Assembly (NCBI RefSeq): GCF_900177655.1 | Contig: NZ_FXWK01000001.1 | Coordinates: 1,922,001 to 1,986,000, forward strand | DNA from: Devosia lucknowensis | GTDB taxonomy: Bacteria; Pseudomonadota; Alphaproteobacteria; Rhizobiales; Devosiaceae | DNA: 64,000 nucleotides | Direction: 5' to 3' | Shown here: positions 1-8,140 of the stretch, in pieces | How positions within the stretch are numbered: the first letter of the stretch is position 1 | How the letters are laid out: the number at the start of each line of letters is the position of its first letter | The notes under the pieces: model-generated | What the model saw: the letters and a program-made list of their open reading frames with translations, nothing else | Told to the model about the DNA's origin: nothing | Databases searched by the model: none | Made by a program: the position numbers and the translations under genes

Positions 1-153
1 GATGGCCGCGATCAGCAGCATGTACTTGGTCGGCCAGCCCACCACCTGCATGGGCTCGATGGCCGCCTCCATCCCGAGGATTTTCGGCGTCGCCGAGGCT
101 CCTGCCAGGAACAGCGCGATCAACACACTCAGAATCCAACCAGCAATTTTCAT
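1..153 (-). CDS. DoxX-like family membrane protein, 5' part only
   Basis: The reverse strand from 153 encodes a protein beginning MKIAGWILSVLIALFLAGAS and running off the left edge after about 51 residues. A first hydrophobic segment is followed by a T-P-K-[IL]-L-G stretch, an acidic segment and then a 'VVGWPTKY' turn leading into a second hydrophobic segment. This is the layout of DoxX_2-type small membrane proteins, which have four membrane segments and whose function is poorly defined. The call rests on overall pattern only, and the C-terminal half lies outside the window. It is divergent from the next gene. Confidence 0.6.
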   Translation of the reverse strand, partial: MKIAGWILSVLIALFLAGASATPKILGMEAAIEPMQVVGWPTKYMLLIAAI

Positions 154-293
154 TCTCGTATCCCCCGGGCGCACCATGCAGCCCTTTGCCCAAGCGACGG
201 AGACCGCACCGCCGTTTCGACAATTCTGCCAACAAAAAGCTGCAAAACGGTTCGCGATGGGATACCCCCATTGTCCCAACGAGGAGAATTCCC

Positions 294-962
294 ATGCTGC
301 CCTGGCAAAAGCTCGGCGAGACCACCATGCCCGGCGGCGGCCCGATGACGCTGATGCAGCGGGGCAGCGAATTCTCCGTCATGTCGGGCGTCGTCACCCT
401 GATGAACAGCCGCATGAGCAATTCCGAGGAACAGCTCGCCAAAATGTCTGCCGCCCGCCTCGGCGCGCGGCCGGCCCCACGCATCCTCATCGGCGGCCTC
501 GGCCTCGGCTTCACCCTGCGAGAAGCTCTCAAGTGCTTTGCCGCGGACAGCGCCATAGTCGTCGCCGAACTTGTTCCCGAAATCGTCGAATGGGCCCGCG
601 GCCCGCTCCGGCCGCTGCACGGCGACAGCCTCGACGATCCGCGCGTCAGCATCCATCTGGGCGATGTCGCCACGGCCATCGGCGGCGGCAAGCCCTTCGA
701 CGCCATCCTCCTTGATGTCGACAACGGACCCGACGGGCTCTTTCGACCCGCCAACGACCGCCTCTACGGCGCCGCGGGCCTGGCAGCGGCGCGCGCTGCC
801 CTCACGCCCGGCGGGCATCTCGCGGTGTGGTCATCCCACCCCGATGCGCGCTTTACCAAACGCCTCAGGCAGACCGGCATGCAGGTGGACGAAATCACCG
901 TCCGGGCGCGCAACAACGGCAAGGGCGATCGCCACACCTTGTGGTTCGCCACGCGCAGCTGA
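294..962 (+). CDS. Spermidine synthase-like SAM-dependent methyltransferase
   Basis: A 222-residue cytosolic protein. A glycine-rich motif I (GGLGLGFTLREAL) is followed by an acidic strand end (VVAELVPEIVEWARG) and a later 'DAILLDVDNGPDGL' strand. This is the Rossmann fold of spermidine synthase-like methyltransferases. The substrate cannot be told; members annotated 'spermine/spermidine synthase' in alphaproteobacteria often lack the polyamine-site residues. The ATG at 294 was chosen because GAGGAG lies at 281-286 and the domain starts soon after it. An in-frame upstream extension to 186 is Arg-rich and looks non-coding. Confidence 0.75.
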   Translation: MLPWQKLGETTMPGGGPMTLMQRGSEFSVMSGVVTLMNSRMSNSEEQLAKMSAARLGARPAPRILIGGLGLGFTLREALKCFAADSAIVVAELVPEIVEWARGPLRPLHGDSLDDPRVSIHLGDVATAIGGGKPFDAILLDVDNGPDGLFRPANDRLYGAAGLAAARAALTPGGHLAVWSSHPDARFTKRLRQTGMQVDEITVRARNNGKGDRHTLWFATRS

Positions 963-986
963 CAACACGCTGACATCCGTATACAT

Positions 987-1007
987 TGAAATATAATATA
1001 TATTTCA
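987..1007. promoter_or_regulatory. Perfect AT-rich palindrome in a promoter region
   Basis: TGAAATATA, three bases, then TATATTTCA: a perfect 9-bp inverted repeat in an otherwise GC-rich sequence. It lies about 70 bp upstream of the small membrane protein at 1076. It could be an operator or an AT-rich promoter core; it is not followed by a gene-end signature that would suggest a terminator. No regulator can be named. Confidence 0.45.
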
Positions 1008-1075
1008 GTCACTTAGCGAAACCAGACCGACATGCGCGCGTTGTTTCCGCATCACAGATGTATCGGAGACAATCC

Positions 1076-1282
1076 ATGTCCATCGAACGCGAAACCATCA
1101 TCGAACAGCCTGTGCACCGCGAAACCGTGGTGACCGGCGGCGGCAGCCCGGCCGGCCTCATCGGCGGCATCATCGCCGCCGTCGTCGCGGTGCTGCTCAT
1201 CCTCTGGCTCGTCAATGGCGGCATCACCAGCGATGGCGACGCCGTCAACGTCGATCTGCCCAATGTGACGGTCACCGAATAA
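1076..1282 (+). CDS. Small single-pass membrane protein
   Basis: 68 residues starting MSIERETIIEQPVHRETVV. A polar, charged N-terminal third is followed by a glycine-flanked hydrophobic helix (about residues 26-46) and a short acidic C-terminal tail. The ATG at 1076 follows GGAGA at 1065-1069; a longer frame from 986 has no such site. The family has no function that I recognise. It precedes a secreted SH3 protein and may share its promoter. Confidence 0.6.
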   Translation: MSIERETIIEQPVHRETVVTGGGSPAGLIGGIIAAVVAVLLILWLVNGGITSDGDAVNVDLPNVTVTE

Positions 1283-1337
1283 CGCCGCCACGCATCGAAG
1301 ACCCGGCGGCTTCGTCCGTCGCAAGGAGGAATTTTCC

Positions 1338-2018
1338 ATGAACCGCATTTTCAAGGTCGCCGCAGGCGCCATCATCGCCACCACCGCCCTTACCGGCATG
1401 GCTTTCGCGCAGTCGGCTTCGGCCACCGCGACCGCCGAACTCAACATCCGCTCCGGCCCGGGGCCGCAATACGCATCCGTCGGCTTCATCGCCTCGGGTG
1501 ACACCACCGTCGTCGATGGCTGCCTCCAGGGCAGCAAGTGGTGCCGCGTCAACTACAACGGCGTCGAAGGCTGGGCCTATTCCGACTACCTCACGGCCGA
1601 TCTGTCCGGCGACGTGGTGGTGCTCACCGACCGCTATGCCGATGTCGGCCTCAGCACCGTCACCTATACCGATGACGGCTCGGCAGCCGGCGGCGCCGCA
1701 GTTGGCGCAGCCAGCGGCGCGGTCATCGGCGCTCTCGTCGGCGGCCCCATCGGCGCCGCCGTGGGTGGCACCATCGGCGCGGCCAGTGGCGGCACGGCCG
1801 GTGCCATCATCGACCCACCGGAAACCGCACGCACCTATGTCGCGTCCAATCCCATCGACCCGGTCTATCTCGACGGTGAAGTGGTGATCGGCGCCGGCGT
1901 GCCGGACAATGTCACCCTGCAGACCATCCCCGACTACAACTACCGCTACGTCTATATCAACGGACAGGCAGTTTTGGTGGATCCAGGCACCCGCCAGATC
2001 GTTTACGTGGTCCGGTAA
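1338..2018 (+). CDS. Secreted SH3_3 and DUF1236 domain protein
   Basis: 226 residues with a signal peptide ending near 'AFAQ'. Residues about 30-85 form a bacterial SH3 (SH3_3) domain, shown by 'NIRSGPGPQYASVG', the paired 'C...WCRV' and 'GWAYSDYL'. A Gly/Ala-rich segment (about 115-155) resembles glycine-zipper sequence. The C-terminus has the DUF1236 pattern, with 'YVYINGQAVLVDP' and a final 'IVYVVR'. SH3_3 domains bind cell-wall or peptide ligands, so a periplasmic envelope role is likely but unproven. GGAGGA lies at 1325-1330. Two other SH3_3 genes occur at 15843 and 20531. Confidence 0.85.
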   Translation: MNRIFKVAAGAIIATTALTGMAFAQSASATATAELNIRSGPGPQYASVGFIASGDTTVVDGCLQGSKWCRVNYNGVEGWAYSDYLTADLSGDVVVLTDRYADVGLSTVTYTDDGSAAGGAAVGAASGAVIGALVGGPIGAAVGGTIGAASGGTAGAIIDPPETARTYVASNPIDPVYLDGEVVIGAGVPDNVTLQTIPDYNYRYVYINGQAVLVDPGTRQIVYVVR

Positions 2019-2065
2019 GCGTTCCATCGACCTGACGCTCAGGCGTCAGATGACGTCAGGTCATG

Positions 2066-2094
2066 GCGACGCCGATTGCACCGATCGGCGTCGC
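2066..2094 (+). terminator. Hairpin terminator behind the DUF1236 gene
   Basis: An 11-bp perfect stem (GCGACGCCGAT with ATCGGCGTCGC, seven-base loop) lies about 50 bp after the stop at 2018 and is followed by a T-rich stretch (CTCGTTTCATTT). This fits a factor-independent terminator, though the T-run is interrupted. Confidence 0.7.
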
Positions 2095-2118
2095 CTCGTT
2101 TCATTTAAGGGCTTGATT

Positions 2119-2295
2119 ATGTACTTTACCTATCAGCAGCGACAGCAGAGGCAGCGCCGGTTTCGAGCAGCCATCCTGGCTTGTCTCGGCATTCTCGTTT
2201 TTCTGCCCAAGGATCTTTCGGCAGTGAATACTGTCCTCAATGGCCTCAACCCGGTCACTTCGGTTCAGGCCACCGAAGCGTCCGACCAGCGGTAG
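2119..2295 (+). CDS. Hypothetical 58-residue membrane or secreted peptide
   Basis: Begins MYFTYQQRQQRQRRFRAAIL, an Arg/Gln-rich N-terminus followed by one hydrophobic helix (about 17-31) and a polar tail ending TEASDQR. Positive-inside charge followed by a helix fits a signal anchor. No family is recognised. Only AAGGG at 2107-2111 could serve as a ribosome site, so a chance frame remains possible. Confidence 0.35.
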   Translation: MYFTYQQRQQRQRRFRAAILACLGILVFLPKDLSAVNTVLNGLNPVTSVQATEASDQR

Positions 2296-2498
2296 GACAC
2301 GGCATTGGGCGAGCGGGGAAAGCGCGGCCCTGGCTGACGACAAAATGGGGGGCGGGGTGCCGGCAGCCAGGGCCTCGTTCGTCGACGCATTCCAGCATGG
2401 GCGGACGCCAACGACCCAAAGCTAGCACGACCCCGCTGATGAAGCGCTTCGTCCCGCTGTAAGCGATTTGTCAGCAAGCAAGTCTTATCCTGGCTCCA

Positions 2499-3206
2499 AT
2501 GAACCTGCGTTACGTCATCGTCGTCTGTCTAGCGCTCGCCTGCGCCGCGCCTGCGCTGGCGCAGGGAAACAGCGCCAATGCGCCCGGCCAGTCCAACGGC
2601 AACAACGGTAACGGCTCGGACAGTTCGCCCGGCAACAGCGGCAATGCTCCTGGCAATGGCGGCAGCGATAGTCCCGGCAATAGCGGCAATGCGCCCGGCC
2701 AGTCGAACAGCAATAACGGCAACGGTTCGGACAATGCCCCCGGCAACAGCGGCACTTCTCCCGGCAATAGCGGCAATGCCCCGGGTGAGGGAGGGGCGGG
2801 CAGCCCGGGCAACAGCGGCAACGCTCCCGGCCAGTCGTCGCCATCATTACCTGCCGGTGGCGGATCAGGCGGCGCGGCACCGGCCACCCCTTCGCCAATC
2901 GGATCAGCCCGACCACCGGCCTTCGTTCCGCCTGCCGCTTCGCCTCCGCAAGGGGGGCCGCCGCCGGTCAGTGCCATTACCTTGTCCGGCGATCAGGTGC
3001 GCGATGCGGTCGCGTCCCGTCAGGCCATGTCGCTTGCCGACTTCGGCGAAGCGGTCCACCAGCGCAATGGCGGCGAAATTGTCGACGCCAATCTGCTTCG
3101 GGTGCGCGGCATGCTCGTCTATGCCCTCAAGGTTCTGGACGACTCCGGCCGCTTGTCCATCCAGTATTTTTACGCACGCTCCGGCGTCTATATCGGGAGC
3201 GAATGA
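2499..3206 (+). CDS. Secreted Gly/Asn/Ser-repeat protein with C-terminal PepSY-like domain
   Basis: 235 residues. A signal peptide ends at 'ALAQ'. Residues about 23-110 are repeats built from S-P-G-N-S-G-N-A-P-G and G-Q-S-N-x-N-N-G-N-G-S-D blocks. A Pro-rich linker follows, then a folded C-terminal domain of about 75 residues with 'LLRVRGMLVYALKVLDDSGRL', which resembles PepSY-type domains. The stop overlaps the start of the response regulator at 3203, so the three genes 2499-5202 look like one operon. A role as a periplasmic partner of the sensor kinase is inferred from that arrangement. Confidence 0.7.
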   Translation: MNLRYVIVVCLALACAAPALAQGNSANAPGQSNGNNGNGSDSSPGNSGNAPGNGGSDSPGNSGNAPGQSNSNNGNGSDNAPGNSGTSPGNSGNAPGEGGAGSPGNSGNAPGQSSPSLPAGGGSGGAAPATPSPIGSARPPAFVPPAASPPQGGPPPVSAITLSGDQVRDAVASRQAMSLADFGEAVHQRNGGEIVDANLLRVRGMLVYALKVLDDSGRLSIQYFYARSGVYIGSE

Positions 3207-3868
3207 TGCGCATCCTTCTGTGCGAAGATGACGACCAGATCGCCCAGTCCATCCAGCTTGCACTTGAAAAATCAGGCTTCACCGTGCAGGTCGAACGCGA
3301 CGGCGAAGCGGCCTTGTTCCGGGGTGAAAGCGAAACATTCGACGCGGTCATCCTTGACCTCGGCCTGCCGCAGATGGATGGCCTCACCGTGTTGAAACGC
3401 TGGCGTCGGGCCAACCTCTCGATGCCGGTCCTCATTCTCACCGCCCGCGGCCAGTGGGAGGAACGGGTTGAAGGCATCGAAGCCGGTGCCGACGACTACG
3501 TCGTCAAACCCTTCCACATCATGGAAATCGTAGCGCGCCTGCGCGCCCTTATCCGTCGCGCCGGCGGACACGCCACCGCCCGCATTCCATTCGGTCCTTA
3601 CGAGCTCGATACCCGCACCCAGCAGGTGACCGAAGAGGGCATGCCGCTCGATCTCAGCCCTCAGGAATACAAGCTCGTCTCCTATCTTCTTCACAATCGG
3701 GGCCGGGTGGTCTCCCAGCTCGAGATCACCGAACACCTCTATCGCCAGGACTACGAACGGGACTCCAATGCGGTCGAGGTCCTGGTGGCCCGCGTCCGCA
3801 AGCGGCTCACGCCCGATGTCATCAAGACCAGGCGCGGTTTCGGCTACATGCTCGGTGAAGGCTATTGA
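3203..3868 (+). CDS. OmpR/PhoP-family response regulator
   Basis: 221 residues. The N-terminal receiver has the acidic pocket CEDDD, phosphoacceptor Asp52 (VILDLGLP), a Thr in 'LILTARG' and Lys102 (VVKPF). The C-terminal half (about 125-221) is a winged-helix Trans_Reg_C domain with 'DSNAVEVLVARVRKRL' and a final 'RRGFGYML'. The N-terminal ATG overlaps the upstream stop, and the sensor kinase follows with a start overlapping its own stop, so all three are probably translationally coupled. Sequence style is close to PhoP/FeuP-type regulators. The inducing signal and targets are unknown. Confidence 0.93.
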   Translation: MMRILLCEDDDQIAQSIQLALEKSGFTVQVERDGEAALFRGESETFDAVILDLGLPQMDGLTVLKRWRRANLSMPVLILTARGQWEERVEGIEAGADDYVVKPFHIMEIVARLRALIRRAGGHATARIPFGPYELDTRTQQVTEEGMPLDLSPQEYKLVSYLLHNRGRVVSQLEITEHLYRQDYERDSNAVEVLVARVRKRLTPDVIKTRRGFGYMLGEGY

Positions 3869-5202
3869 GCCGCGTATCCATCAAGCTCCGGCTCATGGGG
3901 CTGTCGGTTCTCTGGGTCATCGGCTCGCTCGCGGCGGCGGCCTTTGTCCTCCAATACCTGTTCGTCACCACGATGGAGCGAAGCGTTCGCGACGATCTCG
4001 AGGCCGCCATGACCCGTCTGGTCGCCTTGATCGACCTGCAGTCAGCCGATCTCGCCTTGACCGCGCCCATGCCCGACCCGCGATACGATACGCCTCTGGG
4101 CGGTCGATATTGGCAGCTGGTCGACACGCAAACGGGCGAGCGCATCAGCTCGAGATCCCTCTGGGATGTGACCTTGCCCGATGATTCCAGCGCCGACTAC
4201 ACGCTCGATCACTACATCGGCACACAGGATCTCCACCTGATCTATCTCAGCCGCACCATCGAGGCTGCGGGCCGGAGTCTCCGGATCTCGATCGGCGAGG
4301 ACCACGAGCCGGTGCATCGCGCGGCCACGGCCTTTCAGCACGATGTCATTCGGCTGCTCATCCTTCTCGGCGCAGTCATCCTGGTGGCGGCATGGTTGCA
4401 GCTTTGGCTGGGTCTGCGTCCCCTCGACCGCGTGCGGCGAGCCGTCGATGACATCAGGCAGGGTCGGCAGTCTCGTCTGGGCGATGGCTTCCCACGCGAG
4501 GTGCAACCCTTGGTCGCCGAGGTCAATGCCCTCCTCGACGAGCGCGAAGCAAATATCCTGCGCGCCAGGGAGCGTGCCTCGGATCTGGCCCACGGTCTCA
4601 AGACCCCTCTGGCCGCCTTGCATGGAATCGCCCTGCGCGTGCGCGAAAACGGCAGCGTCTCCGAAGCTGACCTGATCGACGACCTCGCCTTCGAGATGTC
4701 GAAGCGCGTCGACTACCAGATGCGCCTCAGCGCCCTCCGGCTGCGAAAGACCGACCTTGGTGAAAGTGCCTCGCTCAATTCGGCCATCTTGCGCACCATC
4801 ACCGTGCTCAAGAAAACCGGGCGTGGCGAAGGCCTGCATTGGGTAGCGGAACTGGCCAAGGACTGGCAGGTGGACATCCATCGCCAGGACCTTATCGAAC
4901 TGGTCGGGATCATCCTGGAGAACGCCAGCAAATGGGCGACGACACGCGTGACCGTCAAGACCGCTCTCGCCGCGCACGGCGTCTGTCTCGAAGTCATCGA
5001 CGATGGCCCGGGCATTCCGCCCGAACGACTGGCGCAACTGGGCGAACGTGGACGTCGCTTCGATGAGGCAGTTCCAGGAAACGGCCATGGCATTGCCATC
5101 GCCTACGAAATCCTGTCACTCAACAACGGACAGGTGGAGTTCAGCGCCTCCGAGAGCGGTGGACTGCGCGTCAGGATAACTCTTCCCCTTGCCGCTCAGT
5201 GA
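3865..5202 (+). CDS. Membrane sensor histidine kinase
   Basis: 445 residues from a TTG that overlaps the regulator's TGA; the first ATG is ten codons later (3895). Membrane segments lie near residues 12-36 and 157-180, flanking a periplasmic sensor of about 120 residues, and a HAMP-like linker follows. The H-box is DLAHGLKTPLAAL with His243, the N-box is ELVGIILENASKWA and the G-box is DDGPGIPPERL. It should phosphorylate the regulator encoded at 3203. The overall form matches PhoQ/FeuQ-like kinases, whose signals include divalent cations or envelope state. That assignment is family-level only. Confidence 0.92.
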   Translation: MSRVSIKLRLMGLSVLWVIGSLAAAAFVLQYLFVTTMERSVRDDLEAAMTRLVALIDLQSADLALTAPMPDPRYDTPLGGRYWQLVDTQTGERISSRSLWDVTLPDDSSADYTLDHYIGTQDLHLIYLSRTIEAAGRSLRISIGEDHEPVHRAATAFQHDVIRLLILLGAVILVAAWLQLWLGLRPLDRVRRAVDDIRQGRQSRLGDGFPREVQPLVAEVNALLDEREANILRARERASDLAHGLKTPLAALHGIALRVRENGSVSEADLIDDLAFEMSKRVDYQMRLSALRLRKTDLGESASLNSAILRTITVLKKTGRGEGLHWVAELAKDWQVDIHRQDLIELVGIILENASKWATTRVTVKTALAAHGVCLEVIDDGPGIPPERLAQLGERGRRFDEAVPGNGHGIAIAYEILSLNNGQVEFSASESGGLRVRITLPLAAQ

Positions 5203-5308
5203 GCGAGAGCAGATCCTCTGCCGCGGTTTCCGCATTGGGCATCAGCAGGATCACGGCGCCGATACAACCGGCGATCCAGCACAGTCCGAACAAGACAAGG
5301 CTGATCAT
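5171..5308 (-). CDS. Hypothetical 45-residue membrane protein
   Basis: Begins MISLVLFGLCWIAGCIGAVI and ends with an acidic tail (ETAAEDLLSLTERQGEELS). One strongly hydrophobic helix of about 20 residues is followed by the charged tail, a common layout for small inner-membrane proteins. GGAAGG lies about ten bases before the ATG at 5308. The 3' end overlaps the end of the kinase gene on the other strand. A motif shared with the promoter region of the gene at 14815 lies about 100 bp upstream at 5407-5437, which supports it being expressed. Confidence 0.45.
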   Translation of the reverse strand: MISLVLFGLCWIAGCIGAVILLMPNAETAAEDLLSLTERQGEELS

Positions 5309-5406
5309 CGAGGCTTCCTTCCATATCCTGTGAGCGGGGCCGGCGAAACACGCGCGCTTCTATCCGGCCGTTGCATACCCAACTCGCCCCGGCCGGTATG
5401 GTTTCA

Positions 5407-5437
5407 ATAAACCATTGATTAGCTTGTTATATTTCCA
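5407..5437 (-). promoter_or_regulatory. Upstream motif shared with 14878-14908
   Basis: ATAAACCATTGATT, three variable bases, TTGTTATA, three variable bases, then C-x-ATG (plus-strand reading). The same string, with the same spacing, occurs at 14878-14908. In both places a minus-strand gene for a small membrane or secreted protein starts 60-100 bp away. Read on the minus strand it contains TATAAC, which could be a -10 element, next to CAATGGTTTAT. It may be a promoter with a regulator site. Confidence 0.45.
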
Positions 5438-5512
5438 TGTCGCGAAGTGTCAGCGTCGTGTCAGGTTCGCAACGGACATGACGAAACATCGTCGTTGCGG
5501 CACACTCTGACC

Positions 5513-6313
5513 ATGCGCAGTGTTCTTGGCATCGATGCGGCCTGGACGCCAGGCAACCCCAGCGGCGTCGCCGTAGCCCGGGACGATGGTGCCGGCTGGC
5601 GCCTGGTCGCGGCGGCGGGCTCCTATGCCGCCTTCCACACCCTTGCCGGCAATTCGACTGAAACCCTCTTTGACGCCCATCGCCTTCTTGCCGACACGAC
5701 GACCATTACCGGTGTTCCGCCCGCGCTTGTTGCCATCGATATGCCCCTCATGGCCACGCTGATCTCGGCTCGCCGGGTCAGCGACAACGCCATATCCAGC
5801 GCTTATGGCGCGCGCGGCGCGGGCACGCACAGTCCGGGCGCGTTGCGTCCGGGCCCCCTGGCCGTGGCCATGCTCGATGGCCTTACCCGTGCCGGCTACC
5901 CATTGCTGACAGCCAGTCCCGTTACCGGCCGTGGTACGCTGGAGGTCTACCCCCACCCCGCCCTGATCGAGCTGACCGGCGCCCCGCGCCGCCTGCCCTA
6001 CAAGGCTCACAACCGTGGCAAATACTGGCCGCACCTGTCCCCCGCAGCCCGCCGCGCGGCGCTGCTTGCGCAGTGGCATGACATCCGGATCGCGCTCGAT
6101 GCCGTCCTTCCCGGCACCACGGAAGCCCTGCCCCTGCCCGAACCTGCAGCACCCGCCGCCCGGCTCAAGAGCTTCGAGGACACGCTTGACGCCATCATCT
6201 GCGCCTGGATCGCCATCTGTGCCCTGGAGGGTCGCGCCGTCCCGTATGGCGATGCCGACAGCGCCATCTGGGTGCCGCTGCCGCCGTCGTCGGCGCTCCC
6301 CCGCTCGGACTAG
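5513..6313 (+). CDS. DUF429 family protein (predicted RNase H-like nuclease fold)
   Basis: 266 residues from ATG 5513. The N-terminal 'VLGIDAAWTPGNPSGVAV' is the first strand of the DUF429 family, with an Asp in the position of RNase H-fold catalytic residues. 'VAIDMPL' and 'LEVYPHPALIEL' are further family signatures, as is the late 'DTLDAIICAWIA'. The family is widely found, and a nuclease activity has been predicted from fold but is not established. The 3' end overlaps the convergent gene at 6310 by four bases. Confidence 0.8.
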   Translation: MRSVLGIDAAWTPGNPSGVAVARDDGAGWRLVAAAGSYAAFHTLAGNSTETLFDAHRLLADTTTITGVPPALVAIDMPLMATLISARRVSDNAISSAYGARGAGTHSPGALRPGPLAVAMLDGLTRAGYPLLTASPVTGRGTLEVYPHPALIELTGAPRRLPYKAHNRGKYWPHLSPAARRAALLAQWHDIRIALDAVLPGTTEALPLPEPAAPAARLKSFEDTLDAIICAWIAICALEGRAVPYGDADSAIWVPLPPSSALPRSD

Positions 6314-6942
6314 CGCCCCGCGAGGTCGTCGATGACGATGTCGCAATCCTCCGGCAGGCCGGCCACGACATTGGCCGCGTTGCAGGCCGTCAGTGTTGCC
6401 TGCCGCACGTCGTCGCCCGACCGGATTTCGAACCCGTCGCCGGCGCGCGAGCGCGCGACCACCACATTACCCGGCAGGTCCGCTGCCGTTTCCGTCAGCG
6501 CCTGCACCGCCAGGTGGCTCAGCTCCGGCATGTCGGCGCTCCAGCCCTCCGGCACGATTTCCCCTATCAGCGTGCAGGCACCGTCATCGGCAGCCCGCGC
6601 CGCTTCGCAATCGGCCATTGCGCCGGCCTTGGCGGCATCGCGCGAATGCAGCCCTGACCGCATCTTGTATTCGGTCGTGCCGCCCGCTGCCGGGCGATAG
6701 GACACTACCGCGCCATAAAAATGCTGCCCCGCAGCCGCGTCCCCGATCATGGTGGCGAGCTGGGTCTGCTGGTCGGCGCTCATGTCGTTGGGCAGGAGAT
6801 CCACCTGATAGCGCCGATGGTCGGGCAGCGCCGACCGGGCTTCGGCCAGTCCCACCGGCGCCGGGTCGACCGCGTCCTGCGCATCGGCCGTGGCGAGGAC
6901 AAGCGGCGCCAGCATGACAACGAGGGCGACAACATTTCGCAT
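6310..6942 (-). CDS. Secreted protein of unknown function
   Basis: 210 residues starting MRNVVALVVMLAPLVLATAD, a clear signal peptide cleaved near 'ADAQ'. The mature part has a 'YRRYQVDLLPNDMS'-like segment after residue 40 and four cysteines spaced as if for two disulfides (CEAARAADDGAC and C...DCD). No catalytic motif was found. The start at 6942 was preferred to a longer frame because it begins the signal peptide. It is convergent with the DUF429 gene. Confidence 0.65.
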   Translation of the reverse strand: MRNVVALVVMLAPLVLATADAQDAVDPAPVGLAEARSALPDHRRYQVDLLPNDMSADQQTQLATMIGDAAAGQHFYGAVVSYRPAAGGTTEYKMRSGLHSRDAAKAGAMADCEAARAADDGACTLIGEIVPEGWSADMPELSHLAVQALTETAADLPGNVVVARSRAGDGFEIRSGDDVRQATLTACNAANVVAGLPEDCDIVIDDLAGR

Positions 6943-7161
6943 CCGGGCACTCCCTTCATCCCAAAAGCCCACCCGACCCTGCGAATGGGGATGAAATGAG
7001 GCGCCGCCTCACGCGCCTCCCTTCTGGAAACGCTCACCACCATCTGCCTCGCCCGCTCCGGCCGCGTCGAAGGCGAGCACCGGTATTTCATTCCACGCTT
7101 GCCCATGCGTTCCGGCGGTATTTCTGCCGCCGGATGTCGGCCACACATCAGACAAGCAGGT

Positions 7162-8070
7162 TCAAACCTTGAACCTGTTCTCGCGGTGCCAGGCGAGAAA
7201 CACCGGATGCGGCCAGTTTCGCTCGTCAGACGGCGCTATCAACCTGCCCGTACGATTGATCAATGCGTCGACGCTGTCGCGATCATTCACATGGCGTGAC
7301 ACCATGATGTCGTGCTGGTCACTGAAAGTGATCAGCCCCCTGTCGAACATCCAGTGCACAGTCCCCGATAGCGCCAGCCCATTCTGCACCCGGTCCGGGC
7401 CGTTCGCTTCCACCGGCCGTATATGGGCCGCCTCAACTTCGGCACGCCCACCGCCATTGATCAGTTTGAGGCCCGTGACGCAGCATCGTTCGTCATAGGC
7501 CCGCAGAATCAGGCGGCGAAACACCCTGTCCCGCACAAGCCGCGACGTCAGCCCCTCAACCCGCTGCCGTTCGGCCTCGAACGGTACCTGTGTATCCTCG
7601 CCGAATTCGGGCGCCGCGATGTCGTTGTCGAGCGCCACACCGACGCGCGGCAGCAGCGTGTCCATCTCCACCAGACCCCGATAGAGAATCCGGCTGAAAT
7701 CATGCGGAGAAAGCGGTCGCACTGCCGCCTGCGCCCGCCCGGAATTTCGTCCCGCATCGTTGAGTAGGCCGGTCTCTGTCACCCCGTCCTCGACGACAAA
7801 GGGGACGGGCGAGGCAAATTCGAGATACGAGCCCGGTTCAATCAGCGCGACGTACATGCCTTGCGCCTTTGGGTCCGCAACGATCTTCTCGACCTTGGCG
7901 ACAGCATAATATCCCTTGGAGCGCCGCACTTTGGTCGGCTCGTAGTAGATGATCCAGTCGCCAATGAACTTGGTCGCCCGCGACAAATACATTGCCGGAA
8001 ACTGATACTGTCGCGCCGGGTCGTCCTCGTAGACCGAATCTGCCCGGTGGATGAAAACACCAAAACCCAT
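7162..8070 (-). CDS. HNH nuclease with EVE/PUA-like N-terminal domain (candidate modification-dependent endonuclease)
   Basis: 302 residues from MGFGVFIHRADSVY. The C-terminal third is an HNH_2 domain: 'CCVTGL', then 'EAAHIRPVEANGPD', 'NGLALSGTVHWMFDRGLI' and the closing 'HRENRFKV'. The His of 'AAHI', the Asn of 'NGLAL' and the His of 'VHWMFD' fit the metal site and core. The N-terminal 95 residues contain 'FIGDWIIYYEP', 'GYYAVAKVEKI' and 'YLEFASPVPF', which resemble EVE/PUA-like modules that read modified bases. EVE-HNH fusions are known modification-dependent endonucleases, so DNA defence is a plausible role. The N-terminal call is a pattern judgement. Confidence 0.7.
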   Translation of the reverse strand: MGFGVFIHRADSVYEDDPARQYQFPAMYLSRATKFIGDWIIYYEPTKVRRSKGYYAVAKVEKIVADPKAQGMYVALIEPGSYLEFASPVPFVVEDGVTETGLLNDAGRNSGRAQAAVRPLSPHDFSRILYRGLVEMDTLLPRVGVALDNDIAAPEFGEDTQVPFEAERQRVEGLTSRLVRDRVFRRLILRAYDERCCVTGLKLINGGGRAEVEAAHIRPVEANGPDRVQNGLALSGTVHWMFDRGLITFSDQHDIMVSRHVNDRDSVDALINRTGRLIAPSDERNWPHPVFLAWHRENRFKV

Positions 8071-8140
8071 TTTGCCCCCTGCACCCAATGCTAGGCGAAC
8101 TCTGCCGACCTGACCAGGCGGCCCCTCCTCTGTCTCACCC

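Noticed and set aside
2578..2850. Repeated blocks that might be a CRISPR array
   Set aside because: The repeats are in frame inside a secreted-protein gene, irregular in length and have no spacer structure. No cas genes are present.
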